A stretch of 62,901 bases of DNA, taken from contig NZ_KQ950189.1 in assembly GCF_001517975.1 (NCBI RefSeq), forward strand, positions 13,232-76,132, written 5' to 3'. The position numbers were made by a program, and so were the translations under genes. Positions 51,721 through 59,565 of this stretch are shown one piece after another (the stretch's first letter is position 1; every line of letters starts with the position of its first letter). The notes beneath the pieces are model-generated. The model did no database searches, was not told the DNA's origin, and saw only the letters and a program-made list of their open reading frames with translations. The stretch comes from Thermobifida cellulosilytica TB100. GTDB taxonomy: Bacteria > Actinomycetota > Actinomycetes > Streptosporangiales > Streptosporangiaceae.

Positions 51721-53484
51721 GTGCGTAAAGTTCTCATCGCCAACCGGGGCGAGATCGCTGTCCGGGTGGCACGAGCCTGCCGCGACGCGGGCCTCGGCAG
51801 CGTCGCGATCTACGCCGAACCCGACCTCGACGCACTGCACGTCAAGGTCGCCGACGAAGCCTACGCCCTCGGGGGGCAGACCCCCGCCGACAGCTATCTG
51901 AACATCGACAAGATCCTGGCCATCGCGGCCGAGTCCGGTGCGGACGCGGTCCACCCCGGCTACGGGTTCCTCGCCGAGAACGCCGAGTTCGCCCAGGCCG
52001 TCATCGACGCCGGGCTGACCTGGATCGGCCCCCCGCCCGCGGCGATCACCGCGCTGGGCGACAAGGTCCGGGCCCGCCACATCGCGCAGAAGGTGGGCGC
52101 CCCGCTGGTCGCGGGCACCCCCGACCCGGTGTCGGGCGTGGACGAGGTGGTGGCCTTCGCCGAGCAGCACGGCCTGCCGATCGCGATCAAGGCGGCGTTC
52201 GGCGGCGGCGGGCGCGGCCTGAAGGTCGCCCGCACCCTGGAGGAGATCCCCGACCTCTACGAGTCGGCGGTGCGCGAGGCCGTCACCGCGTTCGGCCGCG
52301 GCGAGTGCTTCGTGGAGCGCTACCTGGACCGCCCCCGGCACGTGGAGACCCAGTGCCTGGCCGACGCGCACGGCAACGTCGTGGTGGTCTCCACCCGCGA
52401 CTGCTCGTTGCAGCGCCGCCACCAGAAGCTGGTCGAGGAGGCCCCCGCGCCCTTCCTCACCGACGAGCAGGTCGAGCTGCTGTACTCCTCCTCCAAGGCG
52501 ATCCTGCGCGAGGCGGGCTACGTGGGCGCCGGCACCTGCGAGTTCCTGGTGGGCGCCGACGGCACCATCTCCTTCCTGGAGGTCAACACCCGGCTCCAGG
52601 TGGAGCACCCGGTCACCGAGGAGGTCGCCGGGATCGACCTGGTGCGGGAGATGTTCCGCATCGCCGACGGCGAGGAGCTGGGCTACGACGACCCGGTGCT
52701 GCGCGGCCACTCCTTCGAGTTCCGCATCAACGCCGAGGACGCCGGACGCAACTTCATGCCCGCCCCCGGCACCATCACCTCGATGCGGCTGCCCGGCGGC
52801 CCCGGCGTGCGCGTGGACACCGGCTGCGAGCCGGGTTTCACCGTGCCGCAGGCGTTCGACTCGATGGTCGCCAAGCTCATCGTGACCGGGCGCACCCGCG
52901 CCGAGGCCCTGGAGCGGTCCCGCCGCGCCCTCGCCGAGTTCGAGGTCGGCGGCATGCCCACCGTCATCCCGTTCCACCAGGCCGTGGTCTCCCACCCGGC
53001 GTTCGCCCCGGAGGACCCCGCACAGCCGTTCCGCGTGCACACCCGGTGGATCGAGACCGAGTTCGACGGCGTCATCGAGCCGTTCGCGGGCGAGACCGAG
53101 CAGGCCGAGGCCGCCGAGCGCGAGCGGGTCACCGTCGAGGTCGGCGGCAAGCGGGTCGAGGTCGTGCTGCCCGCCGGCCTGGGTGCGGACCTGGCGTCGG
53201 CCCCCGCCGCCAGGAAGTCCGGCCGACGCGGCGGCTCCCGGAAGAAGGGCGCGGCCGCCGTCAGCGGCGACGCCCTGGTCAGCCCGATGCAGGGCACCGT
53301 GGTCAAGGTCGTGGCGGCCGACGGCCAGGAGGTCGCCGAGGGCGACACCGTCGTGGTCATCGAGGCCATGAAGATGGAGCAGCCGCTCACCGCGCACAAG
53401 GCGGGCACCGTCACGGGCCTGTCGGTGAGCGCGGGCGAGACGGTCGGCAACGGCGCGGTGATCTGCGAGATCAAGGACTCCTAG
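51721..53484 (+). CDS. Acyl-CoA carboxylase alpha subunit: biotin carboxylase and BCCP (AccA3-like)
   Basis: 587 residues. Biotin carboxylase domain ~1-450 ([23 protein letters not shown]-grasp loop [32 protein letters not shown] with Glu/Asn metal ligands), then a linker ~460-515, then the carrier domain at the C-terminus with the biotinylated lysine in EAMKMEQ (~550). This is the fused alpha chain that carboxylates its own biotin for the beta subunit encoded upstream. GTG at 51721 with GGAGGAG about nine bases upstream; a start nine codons earlier is not needed. The gap of 114 bases from the epsilon gene may hold a second start site. Confidence 0.95.
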   Translation: MRKVLIANRGEIAVRVARACRDAGLGSVAIYAEPDLDALHVKVADEAYALGGQTPADSYLNIDKILAIAAESGADAVHPGYGFLAENAEFAQAVIDAGLTWIGPPPAAITALGDKVRARHIAQKVGAPLVAGTPDPVSGVDEVVAFAEQHGLPIAIKAAFGGGGRGLKVARTLEEIPDLYESAVREAVTAFGRGECFVERYLDRPRHVETQCLADAHGNVVVVSTRDCSLQRRHQKLVEEAPAPFLTDEQVELLYSSSKAILREAGYVGAGTCEFLVGADGTISFLEVNTRLQVEHPVTEEVAGIDLVREMFRIADGEELGYDDPVLRGHSFEFRINAEDAGRNFMPAPGTITSMRLPGGPGVRVDTGCEPGFTVPQAFDSMVAKLIVTGRTRAEALERSRRALAEFEVGGMPTVIPFHQAVVSHPAFAPEDPAQPFRVHTRWIETEFDGVIEPFAGETEQAEAAERERVTVEVGGKRVEVVLPAGLGADLASAPAARKSGRRGGSRKKGAAAVSGDALVSPMQGTVVKVVAADGQEVAEGDTVVVIEAMKMEQPLTAHKAGTVTGLSVSAGETVGNGAVICEIKDS

Positions 53485-53516
53485 GCGCGGCGCCGACCGC
53501 GGCGCAGCAGACCGGC

Positions 53517-53549
53517 AGGGCGGGCCGTTCCCCGGGAGCGGCCCGCCCT
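53517..53549 (+). terminator. Terminator of the acyl-CoA carboxylase operon
   Basis: Arms agggcgggccg (53517-53527) and cggcccgccct (53539-53549), 11 bp perfect, loop 11 bases, 33 bases after the stop. Confidence 0.65.
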
Positions 53550-53624
53550 CGGCACCTACCGACCGGCTCGCATGCCTGGTGAGAGCAGTCACACCCCGGT
53601 TCCGGCCCGCCCGGCCCAACCCTC

Positions 53625-53630
53625 TAGGCT
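53625..53630 (+). promoter_or_regulatory. -10 element for the leaderless CHCC gene at 53637
   Basis: TAGGCT six bases before the ATG at 53637, the same layout as at 10155. Confidence 0.5.
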
Positions 53631-53636
53631 CTCTCC

Positions 53637-54027
53637 ATGCTCTTCTGGCACCGCCTGGCCGTGGGGGCTGGTCCTGCTCGACCTGTGCGACGCCCACGCC
53701 GACCAGGTGTCCGCCGCGCGGCCGGACCCCGTCCCGGCGCGGCACTGCTTCTTCGACCCGCTGCACGGCACCCGCACCCGCACCACGCCGTGGCGCAGGC
53801 TCGGCAGCCGCCGCAAGGTCACCGTGTGGGCCTGCGGCGACTGCGCCGCCGCGCTCCGCAACCACCGGCAGCCCGAGGCGCTGCCCGCCGTCCTCGACGG
53901 CGGGCAGCGGATCCCCTACGACGAGCTTCCGCCGGAACGCAGCGTGTGGGCCGCCACCGGGTACGGAACCCTCCACGACGACCTGGTGGCCCGAGTGCTG
54001 CGCGGCGACCCGCGGGACGGACGGTGA
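53637..54027 (+). pseudogene. Frameshifted small CHCC-domain gene
   Basis: A leaderless-type ATG at 53637 reads MLFWHRLAVG, then hits a run of five G (53663-53667). Skipping one base continues into LVLLDLCDAHADQVSAARP, then C-F-F-D-P-L-H-G, WACGDCAAALRNH, GGQRIPYDELPPERSVW. The two pieces are in different frames, so the gene has a +1 frameshift, a sequencing error, or programmed slippage. The CFFDPLHG...CxxC...GGxRIPY domain matches the C-terminal part of the next gene (CFFNPQHG), so this was probably a membrane-associated protein with the same putative metal site. An intact alternative is a start at 53572 (151 residues), without promoter support. Confidence 0.55.
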
Positions 54028-54110
54028 CGCCGCGGACGCAGCCCGCCCGCCGGGAACGATCCCCCCTCTTCGTACGTCTACACAGGTGAGAGAGGCGAGA
54101 GGAACGGATC

Positions 54111-55391
54111 ATGTTGCGCCGACTGGCAGTCACATTGCTCGCCGCGGCGGCCGCGGTCGTCACGGTGGCCGCGCCCGCGGGCGCGAAGACCAGCGCGGAC
54201 GAGGTCGCCGACGCGCTGAACAGCTCCCACGTCTACGTCGACCCCGACGCGGCCGAGGTCGTCTCCGACCGTGACGCGGACCTGATGAGCCAGGCCGCGG
54301 AGAACGTCGACACCCCCGTCTACTTCGTGGTGCTGCCCGACGACGGCGAGTTCACCTCGCAGGCGGCACTCGGTTCGTTCATGGCCGACGTGCAGCAGGA
54401 CGTCGGCGACGGCTCCTACCTGGTCTTCATCGGCAACACCACCGCGGCCGACTCCACCGTGCTCGACTCCTCCGACGTGGCCGCGGCCGAGCAGGCCGCC
54501 CAGCGCATGAGCACCGTTCCCGACGCGGCGGTCGCCTTCGCCAACGAGGCCGAGGCGCGGGCCGACGCCGCCGCGGCCTCCGGGATCTTCAGCATGGTCC
54601 TGCTGGGCCTGCTCGCCCTCGCGGTCGTCGGCGGCGGCTTCCTCCTGTACCGCGCCAAGAAGAAGAGCGAGGCCCGGGCCGCGCGGGAGCTGGAGGAGGT
54701 CAAGAAGACGGTCACCGAGGACGTGGTGCTGCTCGGCGAGGACATCGCCGCCCTCGACCTCGACCTCAGCCAGGCCGACGAGGCCACCCGCACCGACTAC
54801 ACCAACGCGCTGAACGCCTACGACCGGGCCAAGGCCGAACTGGAGACCATCAAGCGGGCCGACGAGATCCAGCGGGTCACCGAAGCCCTGGAGGACGGCC
54901 GCTACTACATGACCGCCACCCGGGCCCGGCTGGCGGGCGAACCGGTTCCGGAGCGCCGCGCCCCCTGCTTCTTCAACCCGCAGCACGGCCCGTCCGTCCA
55001 GGACGCGGACTGGGCTCCGCCCGGCGGTACGGCGCGACCGGTCCCGGTCTGCCGCGCCTGCACCAGCGAGCTCCACTCCGGCGGCCACCCCAGCGTGCGC
55101 ATGGTCGAGGCGGGCGGACGCCGGGTGCCCTACTACGACGCCGGTCCCGCCTACGCCCCTTATGCGGGCGGCTACTTCGGCACGGACCTGATGGTGGGCA
55201 TGTTCACCGGCATGATGCTCGGCAACATGATGGGCTCGATGGTCGGGGCCAGCATGCTGGGCGCCGGCATGGGCGACTTCGGCGGCGGCGACGCAGACGG
55301 CTTCGGCGACTTCGGAGACGGAGGCGGCTTCGGCGACTTCGGCGGCGGCGGATTCGACGGAGGCGACTTCGGCGGTTTCGGCGACTTCTGA
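54111..55391 (+). CDS. Exported membrane protein with TPM-like domain, CHCC site and Gly-rich tail
   Basis: 426 residues. Signal peptide ~1-25 (cut near AGA|KT), extracytoplasmic domain ~30-150 resembling TPM_phosphatase proteins, one membrane helix ~158-180, a cytoplasmic coiled coil ~185-270, then a putative metal domain: C286 (CFFNPQHG), H292, C314-x2-C317 (VCRACTSE), GGRRVPYYDAGP. The last ~85 residues are Gly/Met/Asp/Phe rich (MGNMMGSMVGASMLGAGMGDFGG then GFGDFG repeats), reminiscent of the ends of YgcG-type proteins. Function unknown. Start ATG 54111 with AGAGGAAC upstream. Confidence 0.8.
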   Translation: MLRRLAVTLLAAAAAVVTVAAPAGAKTSADEVADALNSSHVYVDPDAAEVVSDRDADLMSQAAENVDTPVYFVVLPDDGEFTSQAALGSFMADVQQDVGDGSYLVFIGNTTAADSTVLDSSDVAAAEQAAQRMSTVPDAAVAFANEAEARADAAAASGIFSMVLLGLLALAVVGGGFLLYRAKKKSEARAARELEEVKKTVTEDVVLLGEDIAALDLDLSQADEATRTDYTNALNAYDRAKAELETIKRADEIQRVTEALEDGRYYMTATRARLAGEPVPERRAPCFFNPQHGPSVQDADWAPPGGTARPVPVCRACTSELHSGGHPSVRMVEAGGRRVPYYDAGPAYAPYAGGYFGTDLMVGMFTGMMLGNMMGSMVGASMLGAGMGDFGGGDADGFGDFGDGGGFGDFGGGGFDGGDFGGFGDF

Positions 55392-55419
55392 CCTCCGCTC
55401 TCCGGCGCAGCAGGCAACG

Positions 55420-55454
55420 GAGGGGGTCCCGGCCCGCGCGGCCGGGACCCCCTC
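55420..55454. terminator. Bidirectional terminator between convergent genes
   Basis: 15-bp perfect arms (gagggggtcccggcc, 55420-55434, and its complement, 55440-55454) with a five-base loop, in the 100-base gap between the TPM-like gene and lpdA. Confidence 0.75.
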
Positions 55455-55491
55455 CCGCGTTCCGGAGGCCGCGGGGCGGCCGGAAGGCCCC

Positions 55492-56874
55492 CTACTCGGG
55501 GGAGCCCTGCATCAGGGAGCGGGCGGCCTCGGTGACGCTGCCCGACAGCGACGGGTAGACCGCGAAGGTGTGCGCGACGTCGTCGACGGTGAGCCGCTGC
55601 TGCACCGCCAGGGAGACGCCCAGGATCAGCTCGCTGGCCCGCGGCCCGACGATGACCCCGCCCAGCACGATGCCGGTGTGCTGGCGGCAGATCAGCTTGA
55701 CGAAGCCGTCGCGGGTGCCGTGCATCTTGGCGCGCGGGTTGGTGTCCAGCGGCAGTTTCACGATGCGGCCGTCGACCCGTCCGGAGATCACGTCGTCCTC
55801 GGTGACGCCGACCGCGGCCAGCTCGGGGTGGGTGAACACGGTGGAGGAGACGGTGGACAGCCGCAGCGGGGCCACCGCCTCGCCGAGGGCGTGCCACATC
55901 GCGATGCGGCCCTGCATGGCCGCCACCGAGGCGAGCATGTTGACGCCCGTGCAGTCCCCGGCCGCGTACACCCCGGGGGTGGAGGTCCGCGACACCCGGT
56001 CCACCTGGACGAACCCGCGCTCGTCCAGCCGCACCCCGGCCTCCTCCAGGCCGAGGTTGGCGGTGTTGGGGATCATGCCGACCGTCATGAGGCAGTGGCT
56101 GCCCTCGAGGGTGCGGCCGTCGGCGAGCCGCACGAGCACGCCGTCGTCGGTGCGGGTCACCGACTCGGCCCGGGAGTTGCCCAGCACCGTCATGCCGCGG
56201 CGGGCGAAGACCTCCTCCAGCACGCGGGCGGCGTCGGCGTCCTGGGTGGGCATGACGCGGTCGCGGGAGGAGACGAGGGTGACGTTGGAGCCGAGTGCCT
56301 GGTAGGCGTTGGCGAACTCGGCGCCGGTGACCCCGGAGCCGACCACGATGAGCTTCTCGGGGAGTTCGTTGAGGTCGTACAACTGGCGCCAGGTGAGGAT
56401 GCGCTCCCCGTCGGGGCGGGCGGTGGGCAGCTCGCGCGGGTGCGCACCGGTGGCGATGAGCACCACGTCGGCGTGGATGCGCTGGTCGCCGACGGCGACG
56501 ATGTGCGGGTCGACCAGCCTGGCCTCGCCGATGATGATCTCCACGCCCTCGGTCCGCAGCCGGTTGGCGGTGTCGACGGACTGGGCCTGCGCCAGCCGCT
56601 TGACCCGGGCGTTGACGGTCTTGAGCTCCACCCGGACCAGGTCCTTGTCCTCGGGCTCGTTGCCGACGATGATGCCGAGCGTCGCGGCCTCCTTGACGTA
56701 GGAGGTGCGCACCGAGGTGGCGATGAGCGTCTTGGAGGGCACGCAGTCGGTGAGCACGGACGCGCCCCCGATGCCGTCCCGTTCGATGACCGTGACGTCC
56801 GCCCCCAGTTGGGCGGCGACGAGGGCCGCCTCATATCCTCCGGGTCCGCCTCCGATGATGACGACCTTCGTCAC
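55492..56874 (-). CDS. lpdA: NAD(P)H dehydrogenase/flavoprotein LpdA (pyridine nucleotide-disulfide oxidoreductase family)
   Basis: 460-residue FAD protein. FAD site VVIIGGGPGGYEAALVAAQLG (4-24), NAD site KLIVVGSGVTGAEFANAY, FAD site TPGVYAAGDCTGVNMLASVA. The redox pair is incomplete: where lipoamide dehydrogenases have C-x4-C the sequence is S39-x4-C44 (GGASVLTDCVPSKT), and the C-terminal His-x-Pro/Glu catalytic pair is replaced by VYPSLSGSVTEAA. This is the pattern of mycobacterial LpdA (Rv3303c), which is not a lipoamide dehydrogenase but an NAD(P)H quinone-type oxidoreductase. GTG at 56874 (AAGGAG ten bases upstream) is chosen over a start 36 codons earlier, whose extra residues are unconserved. 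Confidence 0.9.
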   Translation of the reverse strand: MTKVVIIGGGPGGYEAALVAAQLGADVTVIERDGIGGASVLTDCVPSKTLIATSVRTSYVKEAATLGIIVGNEPEDKDLVRVELKTVNARVKRLAQAQSVDTANRLRTEGVEIIIGEARLVDPHIVAVGDQRIHADVVLIATGAHPRELPTARPDGERILTWRQLYDLNELPEKLIVVGSGVTGAEFANAYQALGSNVTLVSSRDRVMPTQDADAARVLEEVFARRGMTVLGNSRAESVTRTDDGVLVRLADGRTLEGSHCLMTVGMIPNTANLGLEEAGVRLDERGFVQVDRVSRTSTPGVYAAGDCTGVNMLASVAAMQGRIAMWHALGEAVAPLRLSTVSSTVFTHPELAAVGVTEDDVISGRVDGRIVKLPLDTNPRAKMHGTRDGFVKLICRQHTGIVLGGVIVGPRASELILGVSLAVQQRLTVDDVAHTFAVYPSLSGSVTEAARSLMQGSPE

Positions 56875-57035
56875 GTTCCATCCACTCCTTACATCCTTCG
56901 GCCGCAAGGTCCGCCCGTGGTGGACACGCCCCGGCCTGGTGGGCCGCGGACGCCGGTATCGCCTACTGGTCGGTGGCTCCATTGTCGCGCATATCGAAGG
57001 CGGCGGTTCGGAAAGCGCGGCAGCGCCGAAAGCCG

Positions 57036-57041
57036 TAGCAT
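57036..57041 (+). promoter_or_regulatory. -10 element for leaderless gene at 57049
   Basis: TAGCAT seven bases before the GTG at 57049; supports this start over the ATG at 57040, which it overlaps. Confidence 0.5.
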
Positions 57042-57048
57042 GGCCCGC

Positions 57049-57498
57049 GTGCCCCTATACGCCGCATACGCCAACAATCTCGATCCGGACCAGATGGCCG
57101 AGTGCGCGCCGCACTCGCCGCTGTGGAACACCGGTTGGTTGCAGGGCTGGAGACTGACCTTCGGCGGCGGCAGCGCCCAGGGCGACGGCGCACTGGCCAC
57201 CGTGGTGGAAGACCCCGGTTCCAGCGTGTTCGTGGCGCTCTACGACGTCGCCGACTGGGACCTGCAACGACTGGACGGCTGGGAGGGCGGCGACATCGGC
57301 GTCTACACCCGGATCAAGGTGCGGGTCACCACCCTGCTGGACGGGGAGGTCACCGCGTGGACCCACGTTCTCAACGACTACGAGGGCGGCCTGCCCACCG
57401 CCCGGTACCTGGAGATGCTCGCCACCGCGGCGGAGAAGGCCGGCGCGCCCCTCGACTACGTGCTGGACCTGCGTTCCCGACCGTGTGAGCCGAGATAG
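57049..57498 (+). CDS. Gamma-glutamylcyclotransferase-like protein
   Basis: 149-residue protein. The N-terminus PLYAAYANNLDPDQM is close to the gamma-glutamylcyclotransferase YGSN signature (Y-A-N-N here), followed by PHSPLWNTGWLQGWRLTFGGGSAQGDGALATVV and VFVALYDVADWDLQRLDGWEG, which fit the fold. Such proteins release 5-oxoproline from gamma-glutamyl compounds; actinobacterial members may act on other substrates. A GCS2-type gamma-glutamyl ligase gene lies 4 kb away. The GTG at 57049 follows a TAGCAT box and gives the PLYAAY start; the ATG nine bases upstream is the alternative. Confidence 0.8.
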   Translation: MPLYAAYANNLDPDQMAECAPHSPLWNTGWLQGWRLTFGGGSAQGDGALATVVEDPGSSVFVALYDVADWDLQRLDGWEGGDIGVYTRIKVRVTTLLDGEVTAWTHVLNDYEGGLPTARYLEMLATAAEKAGAPLDYVLDLRSRPCEPR

Positions 57499-57504
57499 CG
57501 GACA

Positions 57505-57802
57505 CGAAAGAAGGCTCCCGGAGCAGAGGCGCCGCGTCCGCATGGTCCGAGCCGGACGCCCGCCTCTCCTCCGGGAGCCGTGTGCCCGGGGCGCCGGTTC
57601 GGCACCGGAGCGGCGTGGCGAGCAGCATCCCGATGTCGAGATGGTTCCGCGCCGATGCCGTGGCCGACGGTCCGTGACACTGCGTACGCCGGGCACCTGT
57701 CCGCGCAACCTGTGCCGAGACGTACTCACTGCTTTCGGGTGACCCGCGCTTCACCCGGGGACGTTCGGGGCCGGTCCTGCACCGCCCCCATCCCTTTAGG
57801 CA
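57505..57802 (-). ncRNA. Candidate iron-responsive small RNA
   Basis: Predicted minus-strand transcript of roughly 300 bases, from about seven bases past the -10 TAGGTT (57814-57809) to the hairpin-T-tract terminator (57579-57513, then TTCTTTC). It sits between two convergent genes with no other apparent purpose. A reading of the first 78 bases gives a 25-codon frame from ATG 57804-57802 to a TGA, so a tiny leaderless peptide is the main alternative. Existence is inferred, not shown. Confidence 0.4.
57513..57579 (-). terminator. Hairpin and T-tract terminator of the candidate small RNA
   Basis: Long stem: ggctcccggag (57513-57523) pairs with ctccgggagcc (57569-57579), then agaggcg with cgcctct and a further six pairs, with small bulges. 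On the minus strand the stem is followed by TTCTTTC (57512-57506). On the plus strand it lies 14 bases after the preceding gene but without a T tract, so it may also end that gene. Confidence 0.65.
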
Positions 57803-57815
57803 TGCCTAACCTAAC
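57797..57815 (-). promoter_or_regulatory. DtxR/IdeR-type iron box over a -10 element
   Basis: TTAGGCATGCCTAACCTAA on the plus strand matches the iron-box consensus TTAGGTTAGGCTAACCTAA at 15 of 19 positions. On the minus strand it overlaps the -10 TAGGTT (57814-57809), with TTGACC (57838-57833) 18 bases upstream as -35. Iron-bound regulator would block this promoter. Confidence 0.65.
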
Positions 57816-57849
57816 CCGTATGGGGCATGCGGGTCAAGTGGGACGGCGG

Positions 57850-58419
57850 TCACAGCAGCGCCAGCGACGCCAGCCACAGCGCCACCGGGACGGCCAGCGC
57901 GGCCACCGCGTCCGGCGACCACACCACCGTCGGCCCGGTCGACGCGCCCCCGGCCGCGAGGCGGGCCTTGTGCCGCTCCGCCTCCGAGCGCAGCGTCCGG
58001 GCCACCCGCTCCGTGGGGCGCAGCTCGCGCGGGTCGTCCTTCTCCTCACCGAAGCCGTTGAGGCGGCGCAGGTTCCGCCGCACCTCGGCGCGCTTGTTCT
58101 CCCGCAGCGACCAGGAGCGGAACACCTGGTCGCCGGCGTGCACCCGCAGGACGTCGGTGACGTCGGCCCAGGTGAAGTCGGCCCACGGCACGAAGACCTC
58201 GCGCAGCGGGTTGACCAGGCGCACGCCCTCCTCGGTCGCCACGACCTTGGGGCGCACCGCCAGCACGTACACGGCCCCCACGGTGACCAGCAGCACCGCC
58301 CCGGAGACGACCGCGCGGAAGTCGGTCCCCCGCACCACCAGGTCCACGAGCAGGAACACCGAGATCACCACCCAGGCCCACCCGAGGACGTGGGAGACGG
58401 GCTGCCGGAAGGTGGTCAT
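57850..58419 (-). CDS. Small membrane protein with PH-domain-like region
   Basis: 189 residues. Two N-terminal membrane helices ([22 protein letters not shown] and [20 protein letters not shown]), a soluble domain starting [32 protein letters not shown] (the bacterial PH-like pattern), a charged middle, and one C-terminal helix ([19 protein letters not shown]). Function unknown. The ATG at 58419 overlaps the adenosine deaminase stop by four bases (ATGA), so it is translated with it; GGAAG lies just upstream. Confidence 0.78.
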   Translation of the reverse strand: MTTFRQPVSHVLGWAWVVISVFLLVDLVVRGTDFRAVVSGAVLLVTVGAVYVLAVRPKVVATEEGVRLVNPLREVFVPWADFTWADVTDVLRVHAGDQVFRSWSLRENKRAEVRRNLRRLNGFGEEKDDPRELRPTERVARTLRSEAERHKARLAAGGASTGPTVVWSPDAVAALAVPVALWLASLALL

Positions 58420-59513
58420 CGCACTTCCCATCTGAGTCGGGCGAAGCCCGGTTTGATCAGGCCGTTGATGAGCGCCAGACGCTCGTCGAAGGGCGCGAAG
58501 GCCGATTTCATCGCGTTCACCGTGAACCACTCCAGATCGTCCCAGTCGTAGCCGAACGCGTCCACCAGCGCAGCGAACTCGTCAGACAGGGTAATTCCAC
58601 CCAACAGCCGGTTGTCGGTGTTGACCGTGACCCGGAACCGCAGCCGGCGCAGCAGGCCGATCGGATGGTCCGCGACGGAGGACGCCGCTCCCGTCTGCAC
58701 GTTCGAGCTCGGGCACATCTCCAGTGGAACACGCTTGTCCCGCACGTAGGCGGCCAGCCTCCCCAACCGCACCTCGCCGGAGTCGTCCACCCCGATGTCG
58801 TCGACGATGCGCACCCCGTGCCCCAGCCGGTCCGCGCCGCACCACTGCAACGCCTCCCAGATCGACGGCAGCCCGAACGCCTCCCCGGCGTGGATGGTGA
58901 AGTGCGCGTTCTCCCGCCTCAGGTACTCGAACGCGTCCAGGTGCCTGGTGGGCGGATGGCCCGCCTCGGCTCCGGCGATGTCGAACCCGACCACGCCGTC
59001 GTCCCGGTAGCGCACCGCGAGCTCGGCGATCTCCCGGGACCGCGCGGCGTGCCGCATCGCGGTCAGCAGCGTGCCCACCCGGATCGGCGTGCCGCGTCCG
59101 GCGGCCCGGCGGCACCCCTCGGCGACCCCCGCCAGCACCGCCTCGACGACCTCCTCCAGGCGCAGCCCTGCCCGCAGGTGCTGCTCGGGGGCGTAGCGCA
59201 CCTCGGCGTAGACGACCCCGTCGGCGGCCAGGTCCTCGACGCACTCGGCGGCGACCCGCTCCAGCGCCTCCCGGGTCTGCATCACCGCGACCGTGTGGCG
59301 GAAGGTCTCCAGGTAGCGGTCGAGCGAACCGGAGGCGGCCGCCGCGGTGAACCAGGCGCCGAGCGCTTCCGGCTCGTCGGCGGGCAGGTCGGGGTAGCCG
59401 ACCGCGTCGGCGAGCTCGACGACCGTGCGCGGTCGCAGCCCTCCGTCGAGGTGGTCGTGCAGCAGCACCTTGGGGGCGCGGCGGATCTGTTCCAGAGTCG
59501 GTCTGCGGTCCAC
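58416..59513 (-). CDS. add: Adenosine deaminase
   Basis: 365-residue zinc hydrolase that converts adenosine to inosine. H19-x-H21 ([12 protein letters not shown]), [23 protein letters not shown], the catalytic [15 protein letters not shown] (His and Glu), DRLGHGVRI, and [10 protein letters not shown] with NTDNRLLGG (metal Asp; the family usually reads NTDNRLM). Length is normal (~340-370). GTG at 59513, with CAAGCT six bases upstream as a weak leaderless-type box. The PH-like gene follows in the same transcript. Confidence 0.95.
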   Translation of the reverse strand: MDRRPTLEQIRRAPKVLLHDHLDGGLRPRTVVELADAVGYPDLPADEPEALGAWFTAAAASGSLDRYLETFRHTVAVMQTREALERVAAECVEDLAADGVVYAEVRYAPEQHLRAGLRLEEVVEAVLAGVAEGCRRAAGRGTPIRVGTLLTAMRHAARSREIAELAVRYRDDGVVGFDIAGAEAGHPPTRHLDAFEYLRRENAHFTIHAGEAFGLPSIWEALQWCGADRLGHGVRIVDDIGVDDSGEVRLGRLAAYVRDKRVPLEMCPSSNVQTGAASSVADHPIGLLRRLRFRVTVNTDNRLLGGITLSDEFAALVDAFGYDWDDLEWFTVNAMKSAFAPFDERLALINGLIKPGFARLRWEVR

Positions 59514-59565
59514 CAGCCCAGCTTGCCACCCGGGACGGGCCGTCCCCGGCAGCCCGGGCGCGGTG

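Larger units (their letters stand above)
57499..57849. other. Intergenic region between convergent genes with iron box and candidate small RNA
   Basis: 351 bases between two gene 3' ends. Contains a strong minus-strand hairpin terminator at 57513-57579, an iron-box-like palindrome at 57797-57815 and a -35/-10 pair at 57809-57838. No convincing protein gene; a 25-codon minus-strand frame starts with ATG at 57804. Confidence 0.6.

Noticed and set aside
57485-57742. Small plus- and minus-strand frames in the iron-box gap
   Set aside because: They run through the terminator hairpin or into the neighbouring gene's antisense, have no RBS and show no protein-like composition. The 25-codon frame at 57804 is kept only as an alternative.
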